Positions 7,041 to 16,678 of a stretch of DNA of 49,558 bases are shown piece by piece. A program made the translations under genes and the position numbers. The notes beneath the pieces were generated by a model. That model searched no databases. It saw nothing but the letters and a program-made list of their open reading frames with translations, and had not been told where the DNA came from. This DNA is from Candidatus Eisenbacteria bacterium (lineage in GTDB: Bacteria; Eisenbacteria; RBG-16-71-46; CAIMUX01; JAHJDP01), in NCBI GenBank assembly GCA_018831195.1, contig JAHJDP010000048.1, positions 1 through 49,558 of the forward strand. Direction: 5' to 3'. The first letter of the stretch is position 1. The number at the start of each line of letters is the position of its first letter.

Positions 7041-7841
7041 CTATTCACCGCCTTTCCCGTTGTTGTGGAGTTTTTCCAAAACCCTTCCGAGCCGCCGCTG
7101 CGTTTCGGCGGAGTACCAAGCGTCAAGGAAAGGATTGTTATCGGGTTCTTGCTCCATCGACTGATACAATTCCAATTTCATTTGGGATTTCAGCAAGGCC
7201 GCCGTCCGTCCCGTTGAATGCGTAAGACGGGCGGCTTCTTTCTCAGCCGCCTCCCTCAATTCTCCGACACCGGCAACCCTGTCCACCATTCCCATCTGTT
7301 GGGCATCGCCGGGCGGAAACAGGTCTCCGGTCAGGGTTAAATTTAGGCGGTGAGTGAGGGATTCCAAAGACGTTCTCACCAGGGTGGCGGCAAAAGGGGG
7401 GAGTGGAACCCCAAGAGCGGATACCTTCATTCCAATATGGTAAGGCCTTCCTGATGAGGCCAGAGCTTGTTCGGCGATCCGTCGGTCGCAGGCAAGCAGC
7501 AGAAGACATCCGGCCCCGACGGCATGGCCATTAACGGCCGCAACCGTCGGCCGGGGACAGCATGCCAAATTAAGAAAGACTTCTTGGAATCGATTTAGAA
7601 AAAGATTCAACTCTTCCCGATTGTATGAAGAGAGAATCGAAATGTCTAATCCGGCAGAGAAAAAATCTCCATATCCGGTCAGGATAATCGGCCGGGCCGG
7701 GCCTTCCTCTTGTACAATGCTCATTCTCTTCAGAGCGGCATCCAATTGATTGAGAAACTCCGGCCCCACGGCATTCCCCCGGCCAAGGGAGATCTTCACC
7801 CAATCCCAATGCGCTTCTTCGGTAATCTCAATCTTCGACAT
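7041..7841 (-). CDS. Enoyl-CoA hydratase/isomerase (crotonase) family protein
   Basis: A 266-residue crotonase-fold protein. The start at 7841 overlaps the upstream membrane-protein gene by 14 bases. Family features are PIILTGYGDFFSAGLDISIL (the SAGxD oxyanion-hole segment), RPTVAAVNGHAVGAGCLLLLACDRRIA (second oxyanion loop), and a C-terminal helix region. The segment that normally carries the catalytic glutamate (FxxPExxLGLIP) reads YHIGMKVSALGVPLP here, with no glutamate at that place, so simple hydration of an enoyl-CoA is doubtful. An isomerase, dehalogenase-type or other CoA-ester reaction is possible. The pathway is not evident from the neighbours. Confidence 0.8.
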   Translation of the reverse strand: MSKIEITEEAHWDWVKISLGRGNAVGPEFLNQLDAALKRMSIVQEEGPARPIILTGYGDFFSAGLDISILSSYNREELNLFLNRFQEVFLNLACCPRPTVAAVNGHAVGAGCLLLLACDRRIAEQALASSGRPYHIGMKVSALGVPLPPFAATLVRTSLESLTHRLNLTLTGDLFPPGDAQQMGMVDRVAGVGELREAAEKEAARLTHSTGRTAALLKSQMKLELYQSMEQEPDNNPFLDAWYSAETQRRLGRVLEKLHNNGKGGE

Positions 7842-9627
7842 GATCCTGGCTGTTCCTTTCCTCATCCGTCCGGCCTCGTGACCGCAAACGCTCGACCGTA
7901 TTCCGGACTTCTTCCAGTTGATCCGGTTGGATATAGCGCGATGTCATGGCAGGATCCTCATCATGCGCCCTGAGGATTGTTTCGCCGGCGAGGCGCTTCT
8001 CGTGATCGTCGCCCCGCTGACCGGCGATCAGATATAGAAGGTAAACAGGTGGAAGATATCCGGAATTTCGCGCCAGAGCTTCAAGCGTCCAATAGCGGGC
8101 CTTGTCCAATTCCCCCGATTCATAGCAGGCGACGGCAAGGTTATACACCATCCGGGGGTCGTCCGGGTATTCCAAAACTCCCTGCTGCAGGACCTCCCGC
8201 CGCTGCTCTTGAAGATTGTTGGAATAAAAAAGAAAGGCGGCGTGCATGGGGGGAGGGTGATTCTGATAATAGGGCGCCGGATCATCGGCGATGATATCTT
8301 TGATTCTTTGGATCGATGCGTTCCCATGATTGATGGTAATAAAACTCCAGGTATTGCAGAGGGATAGAAAGAGAAGCAGGGTGATAAGCGGTTGACCCGT
8401 CTCCTTATACTTTCTATCCCGGATCCAGACAGATGCAAAGAGGATGAGGGGCAGTCCGGTGAAGGCGATGATATCCCAATCCGCCGAACCCAGAACCATC
8501 TTCATCAGTACGAGAACAACCACAGGGGGAAAGGCAGCGGCGGCCAGGATCAAGCGTTCGCGGTTTTGATAATCCCCTTTCACCAGGAACCTCAGCAGCA
8601 ACGGTAGGCCGATGAGCGCCCCCAGCGGCGCGGCCAGGATCAGGCCATTGAGGCGCTCCCACCAAAGGGCCGGTTGCAGCAACGTCAAATCACCCGGGCG
8701 GGGGGATGTATATTGATGAAAGAGCTCCGGCATCAAAAGCGGGGACGCCAGGGCGCCGAGAAGAATCATTAACGCGGTGAGGCGCACGGGGCCGGAACGG
8801 GGACGCTCCAGAAAATCACTAAAAGGCTCCGAAAAGAAATGTACAAGAAGGAGCAGCAGCGGAAGCGCAAAGAGGGCCGCGATGGCATGGAGCAGAACGG
8901 CGATGGCGAAAAAAATAAAGGGAAGCAGGCGGCTCTTTCCCTCAAAGGCCCTGAAAACGGCCGCCAGGGAGAGCGCGATAAAGGCCAGCGCCCAGGAGTA
9001 GGCTTCCACATAGCCGCAATAAAATTGCAGGGCCCCGATCGCAAGGAGACCCAGCTGGATGAATCCCCGCTGGTAGGCTGATTTCCCCAGGACCCTCGCC
9101 AGAAGGACGGATGCCGCCAGGTAGGGGAGCCCGGCCAGCGTATTGAGGATCGATAGAACCACACGGGGCTCGATTTTTAGGACGGCGGGGATCCATTTCA
9201 GGGCCTGATGAAACAGGACCATTGTGCCCCACTCATAGGGGAGATGAATCCCCCGCAGGGCTTGGTCGTATCGGAGCCAATTGTCACCGAGAAAGGCGTA
9301 TCGGGAGCGGAGGATCCAAAACAAGCCGACGAGCAGAACCGGGATTCCGGTATCCGCGATTCTTTTTCTAAAGGCCGAAGCCCCCCCATCCGCCAGCAGG
9401 TGGCCCCACGCCTCAATGCCCCGGCCGAAGAGACGGCCGGCCGGGCTCCAGAGGGTAAGGAGCGCGGCGGAGAGCCAAAATAGAAGCGAAACCGGCAGAG
9501 GGAAATAGGTAAGAAAATGAAATCCCCAGTTCCTTAGATGGACCGGCGCCCCGGGTTGATAGACGAGAAGGGCGAGAACCCCCAGGAGGGCCAGGGGGGG
9601 CAGGAATCTTCTTATGAGTGATTTCAC
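7828..9627 (-). CDS. Polytopic membrane protein with C-terminal TPR repeats (GT-C-like)
   Basis: About 599 residues from the GTG at 9627, which follows an AAGGGCGG site; a GTG at 9648 is an alternative. Residues 1-420 contain roughly ten membrane helices with a charged periplasmic-type loop early on (RYAFLGDNWLRYDQALRG), a layout like GT-C glycosyltransferases and related DUF2723-type proteins. The C-terminal 170 residues are soluble and form TPR-like repeats (PRMVYNLAVACYESGELDKARYW). A lipid-linked sugar transferase or an envelope assembly protein is possible, but the substrate cannot be told from sequence. It is translationally overlapped with the crotonase gene downstream. Confidence 0.7.
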   Translation of the reverse strand: MKSLIRRFLPPLALLGVLALLVYQPGAPVHLRNWGFHFLTYFPLPVSLLFWLSAALLTLWSPAGRLFGRGIEAWGHLLADGGASAFRKRIADTGIPVLLVGLFWILRSRYAFLGDNWLRYDQALRGIHLPYEWGTMVLFHQALKWIPAVLKIEPRVVLSILNTLAGLPYLAASVLLARVLGKSAYQRGFIQLGLLAIGALQFYCGYVEAYSWALAFIALSLAAVFRAFEGKSRLLPFIFFAIAVLLHAIAALFALPLLLLLVHFFSEPFSDFLERPRSGPVRLTALMILLGALASPLLMPELFHQYTSPRPGDLTLLQPALWWERLNGLILAAPLGALIGLPLLLRFLVKGDYQNRERLILAAAAFPPVVVLVLMKMVLGSADWDIIAFTGLPLILFASVWIRDRKYKETGQPLITLLLFLSLCNTWSFITINHGNASIQRIKDIIADDPAPYYQNHPPPMHAAFLFYSNNLQEQRREVLQQGVLEYPDDPRMVYNLAVACYESGELDKARYWTLEALARNSGYLPPVYLLYLIAGQRGDDHEKRLAGETILRAHDEDPAMTSRYIQPDQLEEVRNTVERLRSRGRTDEERNSQDHVED

Positions 9628-9846
9628 GGGATATCCGCCCTTCGCCACATCCTCGTCCTGCCTCGACCGCGCCTTTTTCAGCGAGCGATGGATCCAGATG
9701 GATAGAATAAGGGGGCAGGCGCGCCCCGCCCAGTCCTAAGCGCCGCCCGATCCCAGGAAAAGGAGAGAACTTCAGTGAGGGCTCCCCTCTGCCGATTATT
9801 CCATGGAGGCCCCTGAGATGGGCCCGACGAAATGGAGTCAGAGACC

Positions 9847-10248
9847 GTGGCGCGATTACTGATACTTGATGACAATACTGAGCTGCTCGAGACCTTCAAG
9901 GAACTCCTTGAGCTTCATGGGTATGATATTGTCACGTGTCCATCGGGATTACAGGGCCTCCTGCTCCTGGGGTATGAAAAACCGGATCTGCTGATACTCG
10001 ATCTCCAGCTCAAAGATTCCGAGGGATTTCAGATCTTCCGAATTCTCCGCGCGGATCCACGCTCTGCCGATCTTCCCGTGCTCTTCGTCTCCGGTGTCTT
10101 TCTAGAGAAGGAAGTAAAGATCAAGGATCTCGCGCCGGAGGGAGGGGGCCCGACCGCATTTCTCTCCAAACCCGTCGCCGAAGAGGTCTTGATCGCTGAA
10201 GTGGAGCGTCTGCTGGCCCTCTCACGCCGGATGAATAGCGCCGCGTAG
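9847..10248 (+). CDS. Single-domain response regulator (receiver protein)
   Basis: A 133-residue receiver domain with no output domain. The acidic pair is in LLILDDN, the phosphoacceptor is Asp52 (LLILDLQ), the conserved Ser is in VLFVSGVF, and the Lys is in AFLSKPV. The GTG at 9847 was chosen because it follows GGAG by nine bases and gives the usual receiver N-terminus; an ATG at 9832 is in frame. It may act by protein contact, like CheY or Spo0F. No kinase adjoins it directly; the nearest is at 11484. Confidence 0.85.
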   Translation: MARLLILDDNTELLETFKELLELHGYDIVTCPSGLQGLLLLGYEKPDLLILDLQLKDSEGFQIFRILRADPRSADLPVLFVSGVFLEKEVKIKDLAPEGGGPTAFLSKPVAEEVLIAEVERLLALSRRMNSAA

Positions 10249-10360
10249 GGCTTTACGCCGAATCGTCCGAAACCCCATCCCCACGAATCAGTGACAACGA
10301 ACCCAACCCTGAACTCTTCCCGCTTGGAGCCAGCCAAACCCTGAGGTAGGATGATGCGTC

Positions 10361-11314
10361 ATGAGTCGCAACTCCTTGAATCCCCCCCCGCATCGCTTGC
10401 GAGCGGACGCGGCCCTACTGGGCGTTGCGTTTATATGGGGGATTACCTTCTCCCTCGTGAAAGAAGCGCTGACCGATGGGCCGCCCTGCTTTTTTTTGGC
10501 CCTCAGATTCCTCATTGCCACCATCATTCTCTCCCCTTTCACATTAAGGGGGACCGGTTGGCCTTGGCGCAGCGGCGCCCTTCTGGGGATCCTCCTGGCC
10601 GCCGGATATATAACCCAGACAATCGGTCTGCAGTCGATCGAGCCGGGACGCAGCGCCTTTCTTACGGGATTGGCCGTCGTTTTTGTTCCGCTGCTCGGCG
10701 GACTTTTTCGCTGGGATCGGCTTTCCAGATGGGACCTCTTCGGAACTTTTTTGGCCTGGGTCGGCGTGACCTTTCTCACCGGTTGGATCTTTCATCCCGG
10801 CGGACGATGGCAGGTCGGGGATCTGCTGACCCTGGCTTGCGCCGTGACTTTCGCCTTGCACATTCTTGTTGTCGGCCGGAGTTCACCCCGCCATTCAATC
10901 CTCCGTCTGACCTGGATTCAGATTGTTACAGCGACGATTCTCCTCGGGGCCGGCGCCTTCATTTTTGAGCCGCAGGCTTTTCAGCAAGCCGGGAACCCGG
11001 TGAGCGGCTCGCCGACATTTCTTGGGATAAGCACCCTCTTTCTGTTCGCCGCCGCGGGAACCGGGCTCTTCGCGACGGCCTTGGCCTTTCTCACGCAAAT
11101 CCGCATGCAACGGGAGACAACACCCACGCATACCGCCGTCATCTTTACGATGGAGCCGGTCTTCGCCGCCCTTTTCAGCATTGTGGTGCGGCACGAGACG
11201 GCGGGTCTGGCCGAGATCCTCGGTGCCCTTCTGATCCTCACCGGGATCTTCTCCGTCCAACTGGGCCGGTCGCATCAACAGAATCGAAGAATCAAGTGGC
11301 AGAGTATCAAGTAA
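10361..11314 (+). CDS. EamA/DMT-family transporter
   Basis: A 317-residue inner-membrane protein with about ten helices arranged as two EamA repeats. The first repeat begins ALLGVAFIWGITFSLVKEAL and includes LRFLIATIIL and AGYITQTIGLQ. The second includes GVTFLTG, TFALHILVVGR and IFTMEPVFAALFSIVV, followed by ILGALLILTGIF. Members export small metabolites such as amino acids or purines; the substrate cannot be assigned. The C-terminus ends in a short basic tail. The ribosome site upstream of 10361 is weak. Confidence 0.88.
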   Translation: MSRNSLNPPPHRLRADAALLGVAFIWGITFSLVKEALTDGPPCFFLALRFLIATIILSPFTLRGTGWPWRSGALLGILLAAGYITQTIGLQSIEPGRSAFLTGLAVVFVPLLGGLFRWDRLSRWDLFGTFLAWVGVTFLTGWIFHPGGRWQVGDLLTLACAVTFALHILVVGRSSPRHSILRLTWIQIVTATILLGAGAFIFEPQAFQQAGNPVSGSPTFLGISTLFLFAAAGTGLFATALAFLTQIRMQRETTPTHTAVIFTMEPVFAALFSIVVRHETAGLAEILGALLILTGIFSVQLGRSHQQNRRIKWQSIK

Positions 11315-11483
11315 CAGAGAGCGAAAGAATCCTTCGTTCGGGTTGTTCGAAGCGATGGGGATTGATAGCCTTTGGTAGTATTGATTCATACGGCCCCAAC
11401 GAACCGAACGGCCCGAAGTCGCCCATCCGTCCGTTCCGGCTCACGGATCCGCAACCACCCTCTGGGGGGAGAGATTTGTCACC

Positions 11484-12953
11484 GTGCTGCCTTTCATTCG
11501 GCCGACCATTCGTTTCAGACTCCTCATGGCCTTTGCCGCCTTTCTCATCCTATTGGCCGGATTGTCCTACTGGATCGAACACCAGGCCAGGATTGCCCTC
11601 GAGAAAGAACTCGATAGCAAGCTGATCGCCATCGCGGCCGCGGCATCCAATCCGACCATTATCTCCAGTATTCAACTTCCCTTTGTTCTGGATTTCGTCC
11701 CTGGGGATGAGAACACGCGAACCTATCGCATCATCCGGGATCGTCTCCACCAGCTCAAAGAATCAACCGGTGTCGAGCGGCTCGGCATGTGGAATTTCGA
11801 GGGCCGGATCCTGATCGATTCCGACTCCAGCACGATTGCGGGACTCGGCGGTGTTACGGCGAATCTCTACCGCTCTCACCTGGAGCAGGCCCGTGGGGGA
11901 GAAGCCTCCGCCTCTTTTCTCTTCCCGGGCAGGGGCGACCAGGTTTACAAGATGGGTTTCGCGCCGGTGATCCGTGAGGGGATTCCACAGGCGGTGATTG
12001 TCGCCGAAGGGAATGCCGGCTTTCTCGCTTCGGCCGGGCGGATGCGGCAGGTTCTCATTTCAGTCGGTCTGGTGGCCCTGCTCCTCGGCGCGCTGGCCGC
12101 CTGGGGATTGGCCTCGAGTGTCACGAGCCCCCTCCGGCGGATGGCGCAGGCGGCGCGTCTCATCGGCGGGGGTGATCTGGAGAGCCCGGTCACCACCGCC
12201 GGTCCCGGCGAGGTCGGCGAACTCGGCCGTGTCCTCGAGGGGATGCGGCGGGATCTGCAGCACCGCGATCAACAGCTTCGCCTGATGGTGGCCGGCGTGG
12301 CGCATGAGATCCGCAATCCCCTGGGGGGATTGGTGCTCTATGCAGACCTTTTGGGACAGGATCCAACGCTGTCGGAAGAGGGGCGGGCGCAGGCGGCGAA
12401 GATTCTCAGGGAAGCCAATATCCTGGAGCGCATCGTCGAGGAGTTTAACATTTTCGCCCGTCCATCGGTGCCGGAGCTGGAGTCGATCCGCATGGCCATC
12501 CTCTGGGAGGAGGTCCGTCCGCTGGTTGAGGGACGGATGGTCGAAGAGCGGTCGGCGGCGCCCCCGGCCATCAAGTGGGTGGAGGAATGGGAGGCGGATG
12601 AATTTTCCGCCGACCGGCGGCAACTGCGACAAATCCTCCTGAATCTTGCCTTGAATGCGGCCGAGGCCTTGGGCGCCGCAGGAGGGATTATCCGGGTGCG
12701 GTCCCGCCGGGCGGCCGGTGAGATTGTTTTAGAGGTGGAGGATTCGGGTCCGGGCGTGGATCCCTCAAAGTATGAAGAGGCCCTGGAACCCTTTGTGACA
12801 ACCAAGGCCAGGGGCGCTGGTTTGGGATTACCGATGGTGCAGCGGCTGGCGCGGGCGCATGGCGGATCGGTGGCGCTGGATCGTAGTGATCTCGGCGGAC
12901 TGGCTGTTCGTGTCAGATTGCCGCAGGACGGTGATGCGGATTCAAGGGAGTGA
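11484..12953 (+). CDS. Membrane sensor histidine kinase, partner of the NtrC-type regulator
   Basis: A 489-residue kinase starting with GTG. A first membrane helix (about 14-30), an extracytoplasmic sensor region (30-190) and a second helix (VGLVALLLGALAAWGLASSV) are followed by a HAMP domain (PLRRMAQAARLIGGGDL), the phosphoacceptor His274 in the H-box VAHEIRNPLGG, and an ATPase domain (NLALNAAEALG, VEDSGPGVD, GAGLGLPMVQRLARAHGG). The regulator gene starts five bases after its stop, so the two are co-transcribed. The dimerisation and H-box type is that of NtrB/ZraS-like kinases, which usually control sigma-54 activators. Confidence 0.92.
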   Translation: MLPFIRPTIRFRLLMAFAAFLILLAGLSYWIEHQARIALEKELDSKLIAIAAAASNPTIISSIQLPFVLDFVPGDENTRTYRIIRDRLHQLKESTGVERLGMWNFEGRILIDSDSSTIAGLGGVTANLYRSHLEQARGGEASASFLFPGRGDQVYKMGFAPVIREGIPQAVIVAEGNAGFLASAGRMRQVLISVGLVALLLGALAAWGLASSVTSPLRRMAQAARLIGGGDLESPVTTAGPGEVGELGRVLEGMRRDLQHRDQQLRLMVAGVAHEIRNPLGGLVLYADLLGQDPTLSEEGRAQAAKILREANILERIVEEFNIFARPSVPELESIRMAILWEEVRPLVEGRMVEERSAAPPAIKWVEEWEADEFSADRRQLRQILLNLALNAAEALGAAGGIIRVRSRRAAGEIVLEVEDSGPGVDPSKYEEALEPFVTTKARGAGLGLPMVQRLARAHGGSVALDRSDLGGLAVRVRLPQDGDADSRE

Positions 12954-12957
12954 TGGT

Positions 12958-14343
12958 ATGAGCCACGTTCTTATTGTTGAAGATAATCGAACCTTGGGTG
13001 AAGCGATTCGGGATGTCCTTAAAAAGGGCGGCCTTCGAACCCAATTTGTGGAAACGGCTGAAGAGGCCTGGGAGAAGGCCCAGGATCAGTGGCCGGATCT
13101 CGTATTAACCGATCTTCGACTTCCCGGCGAAGATGGTTTGTGGCTCCTGGACAAATTGAAGGGACGGAATCCGACCTCGAGCGTCCTTGTTTTGACGGCG
13201 CATGGTTCGGTGGAGAAGGCGGTCGAGGCGATGAAGCGCGGCGCCTTCGATTTTCTCACCAAACCGATTCGCATGGATCAGCTCCTGCTCAAGGTGAATC
13301 AAGCCCTGGACCTGTCGAGGGAGTACCGGCTTCTGCTGGAGGAGAAATCGCTTCTGCATGAGGAGGTTCATGCGCGCTACAACTTTGGTGAAATCGTCGG
13401 GGAGAGTGATGAAATGCGGCGGATCTATGAGCAGATCCGCAAGGTGGCGCCGACCTCGAGTTCCGTTCTGATCTCCGGCGAGAGCGGGACGGGGAAGGAG
13501 GTCGTCGCCCGGGCGATCCATCTCAACTCCCAAAGGAAGGACCGCCCCTTTATCCGGGTCAACTGCGGGGCGCTGGCCGAGGGGGTCTTGGAGTCGGAGC
13601 TTTTCGGACATGAAAGGGGCGCCTTCACCGGCGCCGTGCGCCAGCGCCGGGGGCGGTTCGAATTAGCGCATGACGGATCGATTTTCCTCGATGAGATCAG
13701 TGAGATTCCTCCCTCGATTCAGGTCCGTCTTCTGCGAGTCCTCCAAGAAAGGGAATTTGAGAGGGTGGGGGGTGAGGAGACGATCAAGGTCAATGTCCGG
13801 GTGATGGCGGCGACCCATCGCGATCTGAAAAAGTCAGTGAAAGAGGGGAAATTCCGCGAGGATCTCTTTTACCGGCTCTATGTCATCCCGCTTCATATCC
13901 CTCCTTTGCGGGAGCGGCGGGGAGATATCCCCAGCCTCTGCGCCCACTTTCTCGAGCGGCTTACAAAAGAACTTGGGAAAAAATCACTGACTATGGATCC
14001 CGAGGCACTGCATTTGCTCAATCTATATGATTGGCCGGGCAATGTGAGGGAGTTGGAGAATGTTTTGGAACGTGCCGCCGTCCTCAGTGAGGACGAGAGA
14101 ATACGGCCCCGGGACCTGCCGTTCCAAGACCAGAAGAGGTCCCAATTGATCCCCCTGCCGGAGGGGATCCCACCCCTCAAAGAAGCGGTGGAAGAGATGG
14201 AAAAACAACTCATTAGGAGGGCGGTAGAGAGGGCGAAAGGCATCAAGGAAGAGGCAGCGAGACTGCTCGATTTGAAGCCCAGCACTCTGTACTACAAACT
14301 CGAGAAATACGGACTTTTAGAGGGCACATCAGAGAAGGAGTAG
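12958..14343 (+). CDS. NtrC-family sigma-54-dependent response regulator
   Basis: A 461-residue activator. The receiver domain (1-125) has Asp52 (LTDLRLPGEDG) and KPI. The AAA+ domain (about 140-375) has Walker A GESGTGKE near 175, the sigma-54 contact loop GAFTGA near 221 and Walker B IFLDEI. A Fis-type helix-turn-helix is at the C-terminus (KEEAARLLDLKPSTLYYKL). It should be phosphorylated by the kinase encoded just upstream and then drive open-complex formation by sigma-54 RNA polymerase. A well-spaced sigma-54 promoter occurs three genes downstream at 16776-16791, which is a candidate target. Confidence 0.95.
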   Translation: MSHVLIVEDNRTLGEAIRDVLKKGGLRTQFVETAEEAWEKAQDQWPDLVLTDLRLPGEDGLWLLDKLKGRNPTSSVLVLTAHGSVEKAVEAMKRGAFDFLTKPIRMDQLLLKVNQALDLSREYRLLLEEKSLLHEEVHARYNFGEIVGESDEMRRIYEQIRKVAPTSSSVLISGESGTGKEVVARAIHLNSQRKDRPFIRVNCGALAEGVLESELFGHERGAFTGAVRQRRGRFELAHDGSIFLDEISEIPPSIQVRLLRVLQEREFERVGGEETIKVNVRVMAATHRDLKKSVKEGKFREDLFYRLYVIPLHIPPLRERRGDIPSLCAHFLERLTKELGKKSLTMDPEALHLLNLYDWPGNVRELENVLERAAVLSEDERIRPRDLPFQDQKRSQLIPLPEGIPPLKEAVEEMEKQLIRRAVERAKGIKEEAARLLDLKPSTLYYKLEKYGLLEGTSEKE

Positions 14344-14348
14344 CACCT

Positions 14349-15404
14349 TTGCAGAGGCAGCGTTTCCCCGGAAAATTGCGGATGACCCTCAGGTTTCTGA
14401 TGGTGTCGATGGCGATTTCGGCTCTTTTGGCCGGATTTTCCCATCTTCATGCCCAGAATGCCGTCCATCCGGCCTCTTTAGAAAGACCGGAGATGTCGCT
14501 GGCGATGTCCGACCTCTCCGTACCTGAGACCCTCCAGGGAGACCCCGAGATCCGTCAGGCTTGGTCCATTTGGGTATTGGAGAAGAGCCAGTGGGATTCC
14601 CTCGTCATCGAGCGGAATCAACTGGAAATCTCGGCCCACAATTTGGACCTGCGGTTGGCTGAACTCGAAATTGACCCCGCATCCAACGAGCCCAAGAACC
14701 GTGTCGCGCATGCCGGCATCCTTGCGGATGGCGAATTGATCCGGGAGGAAGTTGATCGGATTGACGTGGAACTCGTTGTTTCCCGTAATCATCTTCGGGA
14801 AACCTCGCTGCGCATTCTGGAGCGGATTGATGCCGCCATCGGGGATCGTAAAGAAACAATCCCCCGAAATGTCCACGATTTTCGTGAAAACCTCTTGGTG
14901 TGGCAGGGGATGTCTCCCCTGATTCCCACCATCGAAGTTGAGATAGGCCCCGAAGATACCCCCGATGATTTGCGGGATAAAGCGGCCTATTTGAGAGATC
15001 TCGCCGATGGTTTGGATCATCTGGCGGGGGTTTTAGAACGGCGCCTCGAGAGCCTTCGACGGGAAGAGCGTCTCTTAAGAGGGGCCGAGGAACTCTGGGA
15101 TGAGGCCGACTTCCTCGATGATGGGGGATCCTGGCAGAGCCAGGGAGAGGCGCCTCTCAGATTCCGCATTGAAGGTGCTCACAGCCCAATTAACGCCAAA
15201 CCGGGGTCCGTCCTCTTCTATACCCCGGATGGCGCTTGGAACCTGGACGATCTACTGGAGGAGCGTCCCACCACAGAAGGAGAGATGCGTCGCGTTCTTG
15301 GTATCTTGAGTTCTGCCCAAGAAGAGGTAGCATTCCAGAGTGACTCTGCTCGGGCTCAAGCTGAACGGTTGGAAGAGGAAGCCGTGGAATTGGAAACTCC
15401 GTAG
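14349..15404 (+). CDS. Exported coiled-coil protein of unknown function
   Basis: 351 residues from a TTG at 14349, seven bases after AAGGAG; an ATG at 14382 would also keep the signal peptide. A hydrophobic segment MVSMAISALLAGFSHLHAQ predicts export, with cleavage near AQ-NA. The rest is highly charged and mostly helical, with heptad-like Leu/Ile spacing in about residues 70-150 and 200-250 and again near the C-terminus (QAERLEEEAVELE). No known domain is recognised. It begins five bases after the regulator gene and its end overlaps the next gene by 65 bases, so it belongs to the kinase-regulator transcript. A role in envelope sensing or as partner of the next barrel-like protein is a guess. 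Confidence 0.7.
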   Translation: MQRQRFPGKLRMTLRFLMVSMAISALLAGFSHLHAQNAVHPASLERPEMSLAMSDLSVPETLQGDPEIRQAWSIWVLEKSQWDSLVIERNQLEISAHNLDLRLAELEIDPASNEPKNRVAHAGILADGELIREEVDRIDVELVVSRNHLRETSLRILERIDAAIGDRKETIPRNVHDFRENLLVWQGMSPLIPTIEVEIGPEDTPDDLRDKAAYLRDLADGLDHLAGVLERRLESLRREERLLRGAEELWDEADFLDDGGSWQSQGEAPLRFRIEGAHSPINAKPGSVLFYTPDGAWNLDDLLEERPTTEGEMRRVLGILSSAQEEVAFQSDSARAQAERLEEEAVELETP

Positions 15405-16566
15405 GAAGTTACGGGGGCGTATCTATAGTTATAACCGTTGTTCGCTAAGGAGTCCGATCCAAAATCTATCGCGTGTCTTCTGCGCGTGTCTTGTCATCCT
15501 ATCTGTTGCGCTTCCTTGCGCAAGGGCTGGAAGTTCGCCCTGGCAGGGATCCATACAAGGTGGATGGATCTACGAAACCAATATTCAAGAGGCCCTTGAT
15601 CACAAGGCCGAAGAAGATGATCTGCTCCTCCGGCTCCTTTGTGATATCCGCCCTCCCCTTGTAAAGGCTCACCGACGGATTGGTTTTAGCACCCGTTTCC
15701 GGGGTGGTTTGGATCGGTATGCCCAGCTCATGGAAGAATCACGGTGGCTGGCCGAGGGTCAGATACAGGGACTTTGGGATATCGGAAGAGGGCGGCGTTT
15801 GCAGATCACGGGGAGCCTGTTTGATCAATCTTACCCCGACAGTCTGAACAGAGATTATCAGCGCCGGAGAGTTGAAATCAGCTTCCGGAAGACCTTTGAG
15901 AGCCGCCTGTCGTTGAGCATTCATGGAGACACCCGGTGGCTGGATTATCGTGAAACCCAGCGCACCGACGAAAAGGGCTGGGGCATCCGCCTGGCCGGAG
16001 GCCACCCCCTGAGATGGGGATGGCATGGGGAGGGGACCTTCCGGATCGGCGAAGATCGGTTTGGGCGCAGATCCCTCAAACCCCGCAGAGAACCGGAAGG
16101 GGATCATTACGAATACGAGCTGGGACCGGATCAGAAGGATGGCGTGAGAACGGTTGGCCTGTCACTCCGCCGGTTGAGACCCTTCATTTTTCGCACCGGT
16201 TATACCCTCACCGCCAGATCCAGTAATAGCTTTGGTTTCTCGCAAATCCGGCATGAGTTCTCCATGCTGGCTTCCCTTGCCCTCCCCTGGACGATGGATC
16301 TCCAGATATTGGGGACGTTGCAGTCGGCCCGGTATACCGATAGCGGGATAGATACCGTCTATGTCCTTCGCGCAGGAGAAGATGTGGAAGCGCGGGACGA
16401 CAACAACTCTCTCACCTTGAGGCTGCGCCGCCCTCTCCGAGATGGGCCGATCATTGAACTGCGTGCCGCTTGGTACCGAAATGAATCGCTTTTGGTCGGG
16501 CGGTATTATGACAAGTGGCAGGTCGGATGGGCTTTGCGCTGGGGTTTGCGAAAAGAGGATGATTGA
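15340..16566 (+). CDS. Exported outer-membrane barrel-like protein, function unknown
   Basis: Up to 408 residues from the GTG at 15340; this start is uncertain because no good ribosome site or other standard start codon precedes the signal sequence. The signal (VFCACLVILSVALPCARA) ends near residue 63. The remainder is a run of amphipathic strands rich in Arg, Tyr, Trp and Gly (IGFSTRFRGGLDRYAQL, LSLSIHGDTRWLDYRE, FRTGYTLTARSS, WQVGWALRWGL), ending close to an aromatic last strand as in outer-membrane barrels. No family is recognised. Its coding sequence overlaps the preceding coiled-coil gene, so translation is probably coupled. Confidence 0.65.
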   Translation: MTLLGLKLNGWKRKPWNWKLRRKLRGRIYSYNRCSLRSPIQNLSRVFCACLVILSVALPCARAGSSPWQGSIQGGWIYETNIQEALDHKAEEDDLLLRLLCDIRPPLVKAHRRIGFSTRFRGGLDRYAQLMEESRWLAEGQIQGLWDIGRGRRLQITGSLFDQSYPDSLNRDYQRRRVEISFRKTFESRLSLSIHGDTRWLDYRETQRTDEKGWGIRLAGGHPLRWGWHGEGTFRIGEDRFGRRSLKPRREPEGDHYEYELGPDQKDGVRTVGLSLRRLRPFIFRTGYTLTARSSNSFGFSQIRHEFSMLASLALPWTMDLQILGTLQSARYTDSGIDTVYVLRAGEDVEARDDNNSLTLRLRRPLRDGPIIELRAAWYRNESLLVGRYYDKWQVGWALRWGLRKEDD

Positions 16567-16667
16567 AACAGCGGGAGATTTTTAAGGAAGATAGAGGGAT
16601 GCCACGGAAATTTGAGGGTCATTGGTGGACAGGTCTCAGAAATTCGTGGATTCTGGACCATGGGAGG

Positions 16668-16678
16668 CGGTCGAACCG
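16668..16678. promoter_or_regulatory. Possible activator site upstream of the sigma-54 promoter
   Basis: CGGT-CGA-ACCG is an inverted repeat about 100 bases upstream of the -24 element at 16776, a usual distance for an NtrC-type enhancer site. It is short and unsupported by a second copy. Confidence 0.2.
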
